From Desulfovibrio fairfieldensis (GTDB lineage: Bacteria; Desulfobacterota; Desulfovibrionia; Desulfovibrionales; Desulfovibrionaceae): DNA of 64,000 nt. The notes below the pieces were generated by a model. It saw only the letters and a list, made by a program, of their open reading frames with translations. It was not told the DNA's origin and did not search any database. Shown here in pieces: positions 1 through 8,476 of this stretch. The stretch's first letter is position 1; every line of letters begins with the position of its first letter. The translations under genes and the position numbers were made by a program. The DNA lies in contig NZ_CP014229.1 of the NCBI RefSeq assembly GCF_001553605.1, forward strand, positions 1,082,501 to 1,146,500, in the 5' to 3' direction.

Positions 1-317
1 GATTCGGGGTAGGTGCCCAGGGCTTTTGCCAGTTTGCGGTAGGCGTCGGCCCGACTGAGGGGGCCGGTCCTCCAGAGAGGGTCAAAGACCGCATGCGCAT
101 TGGATTTCCAGCGGCGAAGTTCCGCGTTCGCCAGTCTGCCCATAGGGGCCGCGCGGCGGCTGTTTTTGTGACAGCCTACCCACGCCGCACAGTCCCGGCA
201 GAGCCAGAAAAACAGATCCGTGAATCTTCCCGGCCCGTATATGGCGGCTCCGTTGACCAGCTTGGCCGGGCGGCCGCAATACGGGCACGAGACGGCGGGC
301 AGAACTGTGAGCCCCAT
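1..317 (-). CDS. Zinc-finger phage protein, DUF3268-like (partial, runs off left edge)
   Basis: The reverse strand from the ATG at 317 is open to base 1 (about 105 codons). It has CPYCGRPA near residues 11-18, then WLCRDC and a WVGCH segment, followed by a basic RRAAPMGRLANAELRRWK helix. This Cys pattern and the downstream basic region match my memory of the DUF3268 zinc-finger family found in phages and plasmids. The start overlaps the stop of the upstream gene (TGATG), so the two are translationally coupled. Function unknown, probably nucleic-acid binding. Confidence 0.65.
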   Translation of the reverse strand, partial: MGLTVLPAVSCPYCGRPAKLVNGAAIYGPGRFTDLFFWLCRDCAAWVGCHKNSRRAAPMGRLANAELRRWKSNAHAVFDPLWRTGPLSRADAYRKLAKALGTYPE

Positions 318-718
318 CACGCGGCCTTTCTCGGGGCGGCCTGTGCCGGGCTTTCCGGTTCCGTGGTTTCTTCCACAAGCGCGGGGTGGGCGGCCTTGAG
401 TTCTTCCATTCTGGCCGCCGCCCATTCCGCGTCAGAAATCAGGTCGTCATGCATGCCCTGGTAGGCGTCCAGCAACGCGGCAGCGTCGTATTCCGTCCCG
501 CACTTCGGGCAGAGGTAGAGAGAACCGTCTTGCTTGAGATAGGCGGCCTTTCCGCGTTCGTCGCATTCCGGGCACAGATAGGGGGTAGCGCGCAGGCTGG
601 CGATCCGGCGGGCGCGTGTTTCCTCTTCCCGCGCTTGCTCCGCAATGGCGCAGCGGCGCGGGTCTGTACACGTTCCTGTCGAAAATTGTTCATGGCTGCA
701 TCCCATTCCATAGCACAT
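317..718 (-). CDS. Small phage protein with CxxC zinc ribbon
   Basis: 133 residues starting with ATG behind a strong AAAGGAGG site 6 bases upstream. The middle carries two CxxC pairs (CPECDE and CPKCGT, about 20 residues apart), a classic zinc ribbon. A Cys-rich N-terminus (MCYGMGCSH) and an Ala/Glu/Pro tail flank it. It is coupled to the DUF3268-like gene downstream. No enzymatic motif is visible. It is probably an accessory nucleic-acid-binding protein of the leftward operon. Confidence 0.7.
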   Translation of the reverse strand: MCYGMGCSHEQFSTGTCTDPRRCAIAEQAREEETRARRIASLRATPYLCPECDERGKAAYLKQDGSLYLCPKCGTEYDAAALLDAYQGMHDDLISDAEWAAARMEELKAAHPALVEETTEPESPAQAAPRKAA

Positions 719-788
719 GGCTTGCCTCCTTTATAAATTCTGTTTCAATTCCTGCCGCGTCTTGCGACGCGGCAAGTCAGAAGAAAAA

Positions 789-1061
789 TTACTGTTCAAC
801 TACGAGAGAATCTTCTTTTACTGGCATCCAATAGCAATCTCTATCTAGTAAATAGCGAGCGCCGCACGCATATAATGAACAAGGTTTTTCCGGCTTGTAG
901 TAGTCTGTAACTCGTAGATTGAATTTAACCCCATAATCGTTTGTGTAGATAACCTTGTCTCCGGGCTTGAACTTCAACGGCTGGCCGTTTTCCGGGGCAA
1001 AGGGGTGTTCGGCATCATGATTCCGAATGACTTCTTCCATCCATTCCCAATGCGACGACAT
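789..1061 (-). CDS. Hypothetical 90-residue phage protein
   Basis: Starts with ATG behind AGGGGA. Centre reads LKFKPGDKVIYTNDYGVKF, a beta-strand-rich stretch like small SH3-type barrels (KPGDxV motif), so an SH3-like fold is possible but unproven. It contains three Cys in the C-terminal half. It lies in the same leftward transcript as the zinc-ribbon genes, downstream of the promoter at about 1350-1378. Function unknown. Confidence 0.6.
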   Translation of the reverse strand: MSSHWEWMEEVIRNHDAEHPFAPENGQPLKFKPGDKVIYTNDYGVKFNLRVTDYYKPEKPCSLYACGARYLLDRDCYWMPVKEDSLVVEQ

Positions 1062-1349
1062 GGCGTCCCCTATTCGTGTTCTTGTTTTGTATGAAAGCGA
1101 AAGACTTCATTTCCCCCAAAACATCCAACATATTCAGTCCTGAATCCGCATGATTTGAGGTAGTCGTATCACCCCTTCCCTGCCGTCGCCTGCCTTCCCG
1201 CTGCGCCTGGGCGTCGCCGGGCATCCACCCTCTGCCTTGGCCGCTTGCGGCTTGCCGTGCTCGGTACTTGTGGGGTCGCCTCCGGTTCCGGCTTTGTGGC
1301 TACTCTGGGCCGTAGCCCGTGTTCGCCGCTCTTCCCCGTTGGCAAAATC

Positions 1350-1378
1350 AAATTATGCAAATGTAAAATCAAAGTCAA
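1350..1378 (-). promoter_or_regulatory. Candidate sigma-70 promoter for the leftward small-gene operon
   Basis: On the minus strand TTGACT (1378-1373) and TAATTT (1355-1350) are separated by 17 bases. It points toward the 789-1061 gene. An operator-like repeat lies immediately upstream at 1387-1402. Confidence 0.4.
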
Positions 1379-1386
1379 TAAAAATT

Positions 1387-1402
1387 TACAAAAGTATAAA
1401 AT
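1387..1402 (+). promoter_or_regulatory. Operator-like repeat, copy 1
   Basis: TACAAAAGTATAAAAT. It shares TAC-N4-GTATAAAAT with the sites at 2927-2942 and 2980-2995 that flank the repressor-Cro intergenic region. Likely bound by the CI and/or Cro-like protein. Confidence 0.45.
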
Positions 1403-1461
1403 TAGCTTATAAAAAAATACGCCGCGAGTTCCGGCGTGATGGCATCCCGGTCAACGGGCAC

Positions 1462-1484
1462 AAAAAGCCCCTCAAGTGAGGGGC
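1462..1484 (-). terminator. Rho-independent terminator, leftward
   Basis: Stem GCCCCTC / GAGGGGC with a 4-base loop; on the minus strand it is followed by T5. It would end the repressor/DUF2441-like transcript. Confidence 0.7.
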
Positions 1485-1504
1485 GGGGGGAGAGGAGCGA
1501 GATT

Positions 1505-1699
1505 ATGTCTCAGAAAAACAGCAGGTCATCAGGCGATAAACACGAGAATACCTTCCACGTCTACGTAGCAAAGAGGGTAGATACGTGTGTTTTCCCTGTA
1601 AAAAATAATGTCCATTGTCCGCATTGTGCCGATAAAGAAATATGCAGGAAGCCTACTCTACAATCCTTGCAACTACTCTCACAGCAGATTCAACAATAA
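1505..1699 (+). CDS. Possible 64-residue Cys-containing protein
   Basis: ATG at 1505 is preceded by a purine-rich GGGGGGAGAGGAG. The product has CVFPVKNNVHCPHCADKEIC in its centre, a plausible four-Cys metal site. Its 3-prime end overlaps by 47 bases the end of the convergent gene at 1653-2141, and it starts just downstream of a hairpin. No family recognised; it could be a chance frame. Confidence 0.35.
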   Translation: MSQKNSRSSGDKHENTFHVYVAKRVDTCVFPVKNNVHCPHCADKEICRKPTLQSLQLLSQQIQQ

Positions 1700-2141
1700 C
1701 TTCAACCGGGATAACAGGGGTATTGATATTATCATTCATGATGTTGATCCGTTTTATTTCACCTTTCCAATATATTTTTGCATATTCAAAGCAATATTGA
1801 CGATAATTTCCAATGGGAAAAGGGGGACACCAAAAACCCTTATGAGTTGGCTTCTCAGGGTCAATGACCTTTACTTTATATATATTTTGATTTTTCGCGT
1901 TGAAATTTCTGTAGATAACTGCATTTTCTAGAGTATCGAGCAAAAATATGGAATTAAACCGACTCGGTTTTTCTGGATATTGCTCTTTGCGAATGAGTTC
2001 CAGAATTTCTTCTCTGTAAAGCGTGCTGATATCCCCGAATCCCGGCATATATTTTTCTAGGAGTCTACCAAAATTCCCATTTTCTATAACGCTCCCGGCA
2101 CCAATAAGAGGATGCGTTACATGATAATAGGTTACCGGCAT
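1653..2141 (-). CDS. DUF2441-like protein
   Basis: 162 residues, ATG behind CGGAGAATGAC. The N-terminus (MPVTYYHVTHPLIGAGSVIE) resembles DUF2441 proteins, which begin with a YYHV strand followed by a G-x-x-I turn; this family call is from memory. Base composition is lower in GC than its neighbours, typical of a lysogenic-conversion gene. It lies directly downstream of the repressor on the same strand, so it is probably expressed in the lysogen. Function unknown. Confidence 0.6.
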   Translation of the reverse strand: MPVTYYHVTHPLIGAGSVIENGNFGRLLEKYMPGFGDISTLYREEILELIRKEQYPEKPSRFNSIFLLDTLENAVIYRNFNAKNQNIYKVKVIDPEKPTHKGFWCPPFPIGNYRQYCFEYAKIYWKGEIKRINIMNDNINTPVIPVEVIVESAVRVVARIVE

Positions 2142-2174
2142 GTCATTCTCCGTATTTTTGACTCGTTCTATCTC

Positions 2175-2909
2175 CTACTTCTCCCTCACGTCCGTCCACG
2201 CCCAGATGACGCGGCCCACAATAGCCTTGTCCCAGTCGTCGCAGAAGTCATGCTTCAGGCTGTAAACCATGGGCGGCCACTTTGAGCCGTTGTCGCTGTA
2301 ATAGGTGATCTGAAAATCGTCTTTGCGCTCAGTGATGCTGACCCGCTTGACCATGCCGGAACCGTCGTCAGGGTCAAGCACCAGCATCATGTGTCCGGGC
2401 TTGGTCACGTCGCGGTCGTCACGGTCCACCAGTACGATGTCACCGGGATTTAAGGTGGGCAGCATGGACGTGGAATTATGCCCGATTTCCACAGCAATTA
2501 AATTTCGGCGGTGCCTGATGGCAGGCAGGTTCTTGTAGGCGAGGAACCAGCTTTTGACGTCGTTTTCCGGCAGATAGCCCGGCCCTGCACCTACTTCGCC
2601 TACCAGGGGCGCAGCTATATAGTCTTCGGAAACTGGCGGCGTGGCATACTCTCCGGCCGGGACGACCTTGGCGTTGACGAAGCAGACGTCACGTGAGGCA
2701 TCGGCTTCCGGCAGCGAAATTGTTGCTCCAAGAGCATCAAGGAGAGGTGAAAGTTTTTCTAAGCTCGGTTTCCTATCACCCTTTATCCATGTATGGAGAG
2801 TCGGAACGCTGATGTTTAATGCGCGTGCCGCCTGACTGACATTCCCATTATAGCTTTTCTCTATAGCCTGTTTGATGGCTAATACTGCGGTATCAAAGAA
2901 ATTTCCCAT
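2175..2909 (-). CDS. CI-type phage repressor, HTH plus S24 self-cleavage domain
   Basis: 244 residues from the ATG at 2909 (a TTG 18 bases upstream is less likely). Residues 10-60 form a helix-turn-helix (NVSQAARALNISVPTLHTWI). The C-terminal half is a LexA/CI-type S24 peptidase with Ser148 in STSMLPTL and Lys188 in MVKRV as the expected dyad, and a GDIVLVDR strand between. It is the maintenance repressor of lysogeny and should be inactivated by RecA-stimulated cleavage after DNA damage. It is divergent from the Cro-like gene, with shared operators between. Confidence 0.9.
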   Translation of the reverse strand: MGNFFDTAVLAIKQAIEKSYNGNVSQAARALNISVPTLHTWIKGDRKPSLEKLSPLLDALGATISLPEADASRDVCFVNAKVVPAGEYATPPVSEDYIAAPLVGEVGAGPGYLPENDVKSWFLAYKNLPAIRHRRNLIAVEIGHNSTSMLPTLNPGDIVLVDRDDRDVTKPGHMMLVLDPDDGSGMVKRVSITERKDDFQITYYSDNGSKWPPMVYSLKHDFCDDWDKAIVGRVIWAWTDVREK

Positions 2910-2926
2910 ATTTTCTTTCGACCCCA

Positions 2927-2942
2927 ATTTTATACATTTGTC
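2927..2942 (-). promoter_or_regulatory. Operator-like repeat, copy 2
   Basis: Minus strand GACAAATGTATAAAAT, about 17 bases upstream of the repressor start. Same consensus as copies 1 and 3. It suggests autoregulation of the repressor. Confidence 0.45.
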
Positions 2943-2979
2943 AAATCTCTATATGTAAAAATTTATTGCATATTACTTT

Positions 2980-2995
2980 TACTTTTGTATAAAAT
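2980..2995 (+). promoter_or_regulatory. Operator-like repeat, copy 3, upstream of the Cro-like gene
   Basis: TACTTTTGTATAAAAT, ending 6 bases before the Cro-like ATG. The arms TAC and GTA are palindromic around four bases. Its TATAAAAT end could double as a -10 element. Confidence 0.45.
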
Positions 2996-3001
2996 AGAAG
3001 C

Positions 3002-3253
3002 ATGAAAACTGAAACAGTTTTTCGGAAGGCTTTAGGTGCCCACGGTCTTACGATTTCTGACGTCATCGCGCATGGGATTCCCAAGGGGACTGTCCTTGCG
3101 CACTACTATGGCATCAGGAGTTTGTCTCTACGCTCCGCGTTCAGATATGCAGAACGGTTAAAAATTCCGCTTACGGACCTTGTTAAACCTACAGTCACCC
3201 CCACCACGCCGCCCGAACCCGAACCGGGGAAAGGGGGCGGGGATGCTGCGTAG
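3002..3253 (+). CDS. Cro-like small DNA-binding protein
   Basis: 83 residues. Residues 10-55 look like a compact helix-turn-helix (LTISDVIAHGIPKGTVLAHY), followed by RYAERLKIPLTDLVKP as in XRE-type regulators; the tail is a Pro/Gly-rich linker. Divergent from the S24 repressor and first gene of the rightward early operon. By position and size it should be the antagonist of the repressor. Confidence 0.75.
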   Translation: MKTETVFRKALGAHGLTISDVIAHGIPKGTVLAHYYGIRSLSLRSAFRYAERLKIPLTDLVKPTVTPTTPPEPEPGKGGGDAA

Positions 3254-3362
3254 CTTCGTCGTCATCTATGGCTGGGAGCCGGTCGCATGGTTCGGCGTAT
3301 CCGTGGCGGCATTCTTCGGAATGCTGGTCTGTCTGTGGCTGTATGCCGCTGGGAAGTACTAG
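3243..3362 (+). CDS. Small membrane protein, 39 residues
   Basis: ATG at 3243 inside the 3-prime end of the Cro-like gene (11-base overlap), behind AAAGGGGGCGGGG. The product is nearly all one transmembrane helix (VAWFGVSVAAFFGMLVCLWLY) with a short basic N-terminus. It is probably made by translational coupling. Function unknown. Confidence 0.5.
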   Translation: MLRSFVVIYGWEPVAWFGVSVAAFFGMLVCLWLYAAGKY

Positions 3363-3557
3363 CCCCGCCAGGCACCGCCGCACCGCATCGTCCGGCGTCG
3401 AGTACTCCGCGCGGCTGTATGTGCGCCAGAGGATGCGCCCCGGAAGGATAACGGCAATACGCCAGTAGCGTGGACGGGCAGTAAGACGGAGCAGGGCGGG
3501 GGCTGAAATTTCCATGCCGTGATCCTGCCAGTCATGGCAAGCGCAGGAAAAAAGAAA

Positions 3558-4073
3558 ATGAGTGAACTTTCGCAACGTATCGCACGACTCGTCCACAACG
3601 CGGCCAGCAGCTACCCCGGAGGCATCGCGGCCATTGCGCCCCGGCTAATGGAGGATGGCCGGGCCGAGCGCACAGTGTACCAGGATTTGAACCCGCAGCC
3701 GCGTAAGCTGGGCGACGGACGTATGAAGCCGCCATGCACCAAAATCGGCGACATGGTGCGAGTCATGGAGATCACCGGGAATCTGGAACCGTTGTACGCG
3801 CTGTGCGCCCATTTCGGCCTGGTTCCGACCTCCCTGAATGCTCTTGAGCCGGACGCCCCTAACATGGAGCGGGAAATGCTTCAGGATGTGCCGAGTGTGG
3901 TGCGCTTACATGAGGACTGTGACCGCCTGGCGGAGGGAGCGGGGTCCGTTGAAGAGGTGCTTGGCGCCCTGGATTTCGCCACCAATGATCTGCGGCAGAC
4001 TGTGGTCATGACGCTTGAAAAGGCCGGGTTTGATGCACGGCCCCTGTTTCGGCGTATTCGAGGGAAAAGGTGA
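3558..4073 (+). CDS. CII-type phage regulatory protein (CP76 family)
   Basis: 171 residues from the ATG at 3558, chosen because AGGA lies 10 bases upstream; GTG 3519 and ATG 3534 are in-frame alternatives without good sites. The pattern of an N-terminal helical segment, then YQDLNPQPRKLGDGRMKPP, then KIGDMVRVMEITGNLEPL matches the phage regulatory protein CII (CP76) family, which controls the lysis-lysogeny switch in P2-like and related phages. It overlaps the next gene by one base at TGATG. Confidence 0.75.
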   Translation: MSELSQRIARLVHNAASSYPGGIAAIAPRLMEDGRAERTVYQDLNPQPRKLGDGRMKPPCTKIGDMVRVMEITGNLEPLYALCAHFGLVPTSLNALEPDAPNMEREMLQDVPSVVRLHEDCDRLAEGAGSVEEVLGALDFATNDLRQTVVMTLEKAGFDARPLFRRIRGKR

Positions 4074-6583
4074 TGTGCAATACCCTCTACCGCTCCTTCC
4101 TCGAAGCCAAGCTGGCCATTTCGCGACATTCCGGCTTTACCGTCCCGGCAGATGCCATCCACCCCATGCTGAAGCCGCACCAGCGCGATATCGTGCGCTG
4201 GGCGCTGCTGGGGGGCCGTCGCGCAGTGTTCGCGGCCTTCGGCCTGGGCAAGTCGTTCATGCAACTTGAAATCATGCGCCAGATCTCTTGGAAGGAGGGC
4301 GGCCGCCAGCTCATCATCGCCCCTCTGGGCGTGCGGCAGGAGTTCAGGGCTGACGCCGCCAAATTGGGCATGGGCCTTGCCTTCATCCGGCGCGACGAGG
4401 AAATCAGCGGCCCGGGCCTGTACCTCACCAATTACGAATCCGTGCGCGACGGCCGCCTGCATGTGGACCAGTTCAATGCCGCGTCCTTGGACGAAGCCAG
4501 CGTGCTGCGCTCTTTCGGCAGCCTGACCTATCAGACCTTTCTTACGCTCTTTGACGCCGTGAAGTTCCGCTTTGTGGCCACGGCCACGCCCAGCCCCAAC
4601 CGTTACAAGGAGCTGATCCACTATGCCGGTTTTCTGGGCGTCATGGATACCGGCCAGGCCCTGACCCGCTTTTTCAAGCGCGACAGCACCAAGGCCAACC
4701 ATCTGACCCTGTACCCGCATATGGAGCGCGAGTTCTGGCTGTGGGTCAACTCCTGGGCCGTATTCCTGCAAAAGCCGTCCGATCTGGGCTGCTCCGATGA
4801 GGGATATGATCTGCCCAGGCTTCACGTCCATTATCACAAGGTGGCGACGGGCCTGCCGCAGGCCTGCGACAAGCACGGCCAGTTGCAGCTTGTGGACAAC
4901 GCGGCCATGGGCCTGCAGGCGGCCAGTCGGGTCAAGCGTAACAGTCTGCCCGCGCGCATAGCCAAGATGCGGGACATTCTCGACGCCGCACCCGGCGAGC
5001 ACTGCATCATCTGGCATGACCAGGAGGCCGAGCGCCACGCCATCAGGCAGGCCGTGCCGACTGTGGTGGACATCCACGGCGGCATGGATCTGGACGAGCG
5101 CGAAAACCGGGTTGTGGACTTCTCCAACGGCGACTTCCCCCTGTTCGCCAGCAAGCCGGTCCTTTCCGGCTCGGGCTGCAATTTCCAGCGCCACTGCCGT
5201 ATGGCCATCTTTCTAGGCATCGGCTTCAAGTTCAACGACTTCATTCAGGCCATCCACCGCATTCACCGCTTCCTGCAGGAGCGGGAATGCCACATTCATA
5301 TCATTTACGCTGATGCCGAGGCCCAGGTGCTGGAAGCCCTGCAAGCCAAATGGCGGCGGCATGAGGAGATGGTGAAGCGCATGAGCGAGATCATCAAACA
5401 ATACGGCCTGTCCGCCGCCGGGATGGCGGAGGAGTTGCGCCGGTCCATCGGCGTGGAGCGTATAGAGGTGCGGGGGCAGCACTTCACGGCGGTCAACAAT
5501 GACTGTGTGGAGGAAACCCGCCGCATGTCGGAGAACTCCGCAGGCCTGATCTGCACATCCATTCCGTTCAGCAATCATTACGAATACACGCCGTCGGTCA
5601 ACGACTTCGGGCATACCGACGACAATGCCCACTTCTGGGCGCAGATGGACTTCCTTACGCCGGAACTGCTGCGCGTGCTGCAACCGGGCCGGATATACGC
5701 CTGCCACGTCAAGGACCGGATTCTGTTCGGCAACGTCACCGGCGCTGGCGCGCCCACCGTCAGCCCTTTCCACGCCGAGGCCATCTTTCACGGCATCCGG
5801 CACGGATTCCATTACATGGGCATGATCACCGTGGTGACGGACGTGGTGCGCGAGAACAATCAGACCTACCGCCTTGGCTGGAGCGAGCAGTGCAAGGACG
5901 GCACCAAAATGGGTGTGGGCAGCCCCGAATACATCCTGCTGTTCCGCAAACCGCAGAGCGACCGCAGCCGCGGCTATGCCGACGAGCCGGTCGGCAAGGG
6001 CAAGAACGAATACAGCCGGGCCCGCTGGCAGATAGACGCGCACGCCTTCTGGCGGAGCAGCGGCAACCGTCTGATGACCGCCGATGAAATGGCGACCCTC
6101 ACGCCCGACGTGCTGGCCGGTTATTTTACCAAGGCCAGTCTGGCGGACATTTACGACTATGAGGAGCATGTGCGCATCGGCGAGCGCCTGGACGCCAAGG
6201 GCGCGCTGCCGTGTACATTCATGGCCCTGGCTCCGGGCAGTCATTCGGAATGGGTCTGGCATGACGTCACGCGCATGCGCACGCTCAACGGCAAGCAGGC
6301 GCAGCGTGGCCTGCAACAACATGTCTGCCCTCTGCAATTCGACATCGTTGATCGCATCATCAACCGCTACAGCAATCCCGGCGAACTTGTCTATGATCCC
6401 TTCGGGGGCCTGATGACCGTGCCCTACCGGGCCGTGATGCTGGGCCGCCGGGGCTGCGGCTGCGAACTCAACGCCGGGTATTTTCTGGACGGCGTGAAAT
6501 ACCTGCGCGCCGCCGAACAGGACGTCTCCGCGCCGAGCCTTTTTGACCTGTGCGACGTGGAACATACGCGGGGAGCGGCATGA
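4073..6583 (+). CDS. Helicase and N4/N6 DNA methyltransferase fusion
   Basis: 836 residues from the ATG at 4073 behind GAGGGAAAAGG. The N-terminal half is an SF2/SNF2-like ATPase: FGLGKS (Walker A) near residues 56-61, LDEAS as the DExx equivalent near 140, VATATPS (motif III) and an arginine-rich HRIHR motif VI near 390. The C-terminal third is a beta-class amino-methyltransferase, with TSIPFS in place of the usual S/D-PP-Y and DPFGGLMTVP as the SAM-binding motif near residue 775. Both catalytic motifs are variants of the consensus. It probably modifies or protects phage DNA, as DarB-like proteins do. It overlaps the next methyltransferase by 4 bases. Confidence 0.85.
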   Translation: MCNTLYRSFLEAKLAISRHSGFTVPADAIHPMLKPHQRDIVRWALLGGRRAVFAAFGLGKSFMQLEIMRQISWKEGGRQLIIAPLGVRQEFRADAAKLGMGLAFIRRDEEISGPGLYLTNYESVRDGRLHVDQFNAASLDEASVLRSFGSLTYQTFLTLFDAVKFRFVATATPSPNRYKELIHYAGFLGVMDTGQALTRFFKRDSTKANHLTLYPHMEREFWLWVNSWAVFLQKPSDLGCSDEGYDLPRLHVHYHKVATGLPQACDKHGQLQLVDNAAMGLQAASRVKRNSLPARIAKMRDILDAAPGEHCIIWHDQEAERHAIRQAVPTVVDIHGGMDLDERENRVVDFSNGDFPLFASKPVLSGSGCNFQRHCRMAIFLGIGFKFNDFIQAIHRIHRFLQERECHIHIIYADAEAQVLEALQAKWRRHEEMVKRMSEIIKQYGLSAAGMAEELRRSIGVERIEVRGQHFTAVNNDCVEETRRMSENSAGLICTSIPFSNHYEYTPSVNDFGHTDDNAHFWAQMDFLTPELLRVLQPGRIYACHVKDRILFGNVTGAGAPTVSPFHAEAIFHGIRHGFHYMGMITVVTDVVRENNQTYRLGWSEQCKDGTKMGVGSPEYILLFRKPQSDRSRGYADEPVGKGKNEYSRARWQIDAHAFWRSSGNRLMTADEMATLTPDVLAGYFTKASLADIYDYEEHVRIGERLDAKGALPCTFMALAPGSHSEWVWHDVTRMRTLNGKQAQRGLQQHVCPLQFDIVDRIINRYSNPGELVYDPFGGLMTVPYRAVMLGRRGCGCELNAGYFLDGVKYLRAAEQDVSAPSLFDLCDVEHTRGAA

Positions 6584-8124
6584 ACGGCTTGATCGTCGAT
6601 CTCTTTGCGGGCGGTGGCGGAGCCTCGACCGGCCTTGCCTGGGCCTTGGGACGCGACCCGGACATCGCCATCAACCACGACGCCGAAGCTCTGGCCATGC
6701 ACAGGGCGAATCATCCGCACACACGGCACATGCAAAACGACATCACCCGGGTGCTGCCCTTGGAAGCCACAGGCGGGCATCCCGTGGCGATTCTGCACGC
6801 CTCGCCGGACTGCACGCATTTTTCTAAGGCCAAGGGCGGCAAGCCCAAGTCTCAGTATATCCGCGACCTCGCGTGGGTAGTTATTCGCTGGGCGGAAGAC
6901 ACGCACCCGAACCTTATCACGTTGGAGAACGTGGAGGAATTTTTGACGTGGGGACCGTTGGATAAAAACGGCCAGCCAATCAAAGAGCAGGCCGGGGCCA
7001 CCTTTGCGGCGTGGCGGAAACGGCTTGTGCGGCTGGGCTACCGGGTGGAATGGCGGCTTTTGAGAGCCTGCGACTATGGCGCGCCCACCACGCGGCGGCG
7101 GCTTTTTGTTGTGGCGCGGCGGGACAAGGGGCCCATCGTCTGGCCCGCGCCCACACACGGCAACCTGAAATCCGCCGAAGTGCTGGCCGGAAAACTGCTG
7201 CCGTGGCGCACGGCGGCGGAGTGCATTGACTGGTCTATCCCCTCGCAAAGTATTTTCGACCGAAAAAAGCCGTTGGTTCTCGCCACACAGCGCCGTATTG
7301 CCGAGGGCTTACGGCGATATGTCCTCCAGGCGGCGGAGCCGTTCATCGTGACCTATTACGGGGCCAAGAAGCCCGACGATTTTCGCGGTCAGGACTTGGG
7401 CCGTCCGCTCCCGACACAGACCACGGAAAACAGGTTCGGCCTTGTGGCTCCGGTACTTTCCCGCCAGTTCGGCCGGTCCATCGGTCAACGAGTGGACGCC
7501 CCGCATCCTACAATCACTCAGTGCAACCATGACGCACTCGTGGCCGCCTGCATCACAAAATATTACGGCAAGTCGGACTGTTCGGGCGTGGATGAGCCGT
7601 TCCATACCCTGACCAGCAAAGAACGTATGGCCCTTACGTCCGCATGTCTGGTCAAATACTATGGCACGGCCAAGGCTGCGGACGTGGGCGAGCCCATGCA
7701 CACCATTACCGCCAAGGCCCGCATGGGGTTGGTGGAAGCCGAGGCACGGAAAGGTTCCGAACCAGGGCGATACGAGCAGGTCCGAGAATTTTTGCGCGCT
7801 TGGGGCGTCATCGGCCCGGAGGACGAAGCGGAATTTGTCTATGAGGGCGTCGTCCTTCGCATCATGGATATCCTCATGCGGATGCTTGCGCCGCGAGAAC
7901 TCTATACGGCGCAGGGCTTCCCGCCGGATTACATCATTGACGAGCTTCCGGGCGGAAAGCGCCTGACAAAAACCGCGCAGATACGCATGTGCGGCAATTC
8001 CGTGCCGCCGGAGATGGTTGAAGCGCTCGTAAGGGACAACGGGCCAGCCACCTGGGATCTTCCGGTACGTGCGCCGTTGCCAATGATGGGAATGTTATCC
8101 GGGCACGCGGAGGGATGGGCATGA
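6580..8124 (+). CDS. DNA (cytosine-5) methyltransferase
   Basis: 514 residues from the ATG at 6580. Motif I is VDLFAGGGGAS at residues 6-16, motif IV is SPDCTHFS with Cys78 as the likely nucleophile (PDC instead of PPC, common in phage enzymes), motif VI is ENVEE, motif VIII RRRLFVVA, and motif X CGNSVPPEM near the C-terminus. It methylates cytosine at C5; the target recognition region between motifs VIII and X is long. No restriction endonuclease is adjacent, so it is an orphan enzyme, probably for anti-restriction or gene control. Confidence 0.92.
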   Translation: MNGLIVDLFAGGGGASTGLAWALGRDPDIAINHDAEALAMHRANHPHTRHMQNDITRVLPLEATGGHPVAILHASPDCTHFSKAKGGKPKSQYIRDLAWVVIRWAEDTHPNLITLENVEEFLTWGPLDKNGQPIKEQAGATFAAWRKRLVRLGYRVEWRLLRACDYGAPTTRRRLFVVARRDKGPIVWPAPTHGNLKSAEVLAGKLLPWRTAAECIDWSIPSQSIFDRKKPLVLATQRRIAEGLRRYVLQAAEPFIVTYYGAKKPDDFRGQDLGRPLPTQTTENRFGLVAPVLSRQFGRSIGQRVDAPHPTITQCNHDALVAACITKYYGKSDCSGVDEPFHTLTSKERMALTSACLVKYYGTAKAADVGEPMHTITAKARMGLVEAEARKGSEPGRYEQVREFLRAWGVIGPEDEAEFVYEGVVLRIMDILMRMLAPRELYTAQGFPPDYIIDELPGGKRLTKTAQIRMCGNSVPPEMVEALVRDNGPATWDLPVRAPLPMMGMLSGHAEGWA

Positions 8125-8333
8125 TCGACGACAGCAAGAAACACACCGCCTCGGGTTGTTCGCACGGCAGATTGACGCGCACGGGCCGTTCAGTGATGTG
8201 CAGGGCGGATTTGTGTGGAATTGGGGAATTTACCGTTCCGTCTCCGAGCGGGGTGTATGGCGTAAGGCGGGACTGGTGTGAGGAGCGTTGCCCGATCAGG
8301 CTGGCAAAATTGGAAGCACAAGAAGGTAACTGA
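8121..8333 (+). CDS. Small Cys-rich protein
   Basis: 70 residues. The ATG overlaps the stop of the methyltransferase (ATGA), with GGAGGG upstream. Five Cys (GCSHG, MCRADLC, WCEERC) suggest a zinc knuckle. The coupling to the methyltransferase is the main support. Function unknown. Confidence 0.5.
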   Translation: MIDDSKKHTASGCSHGRLTRTGRSVMCRADLCGIGEFTVPSPSGVYGVRRDWCEERCPIRLAKLEAQEGN

Positions 8334-8384
8334 TGGCTGCAACAAATGCGCAAAAGTTGAGCGAGATTCTGACTCGGTATGAAT

Positions 8385-8411
8385 AAAAAAAGGCCCGGTT
8401 GCAGCCGGGCC
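8385..8411 (-). terminator. Hairpin with minus-strand T-tract
   Basis: Perfect 7-bp stem GGCCCGG / CCGGGCC with A7 on its left. As a terminator it works only leftward, yet the neighbouring genes run rightward. It may block antisense transcription. Confidence 0.5.
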
Positions 8412-8476
8412 AAATTCGAAAACTCACTGTAAAAAGAGTATGAATCAAATGCTGTGCATCGTCAAGGGGGGAAATC

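Larger units (their letters stand above)
1062..1504. other. Intergenic region with leftward promoter and operator
   Basis: No convincing gene in about 440 bases. It turns from GC-rich to very AT-rich at about 1340-1425. The AT-rich part holds a leftward promoter, an operator-like repeat and, at 1462-1484, the terminator of the leftward genes to its right. Confidence 0.5.

Noticed and set aside
1169..1378. 69-codon minus-strand frame over the early-left intergenic region
   Set aside because: Basic low-complexity product, no ribosome site, overlaps the promoter and operator.
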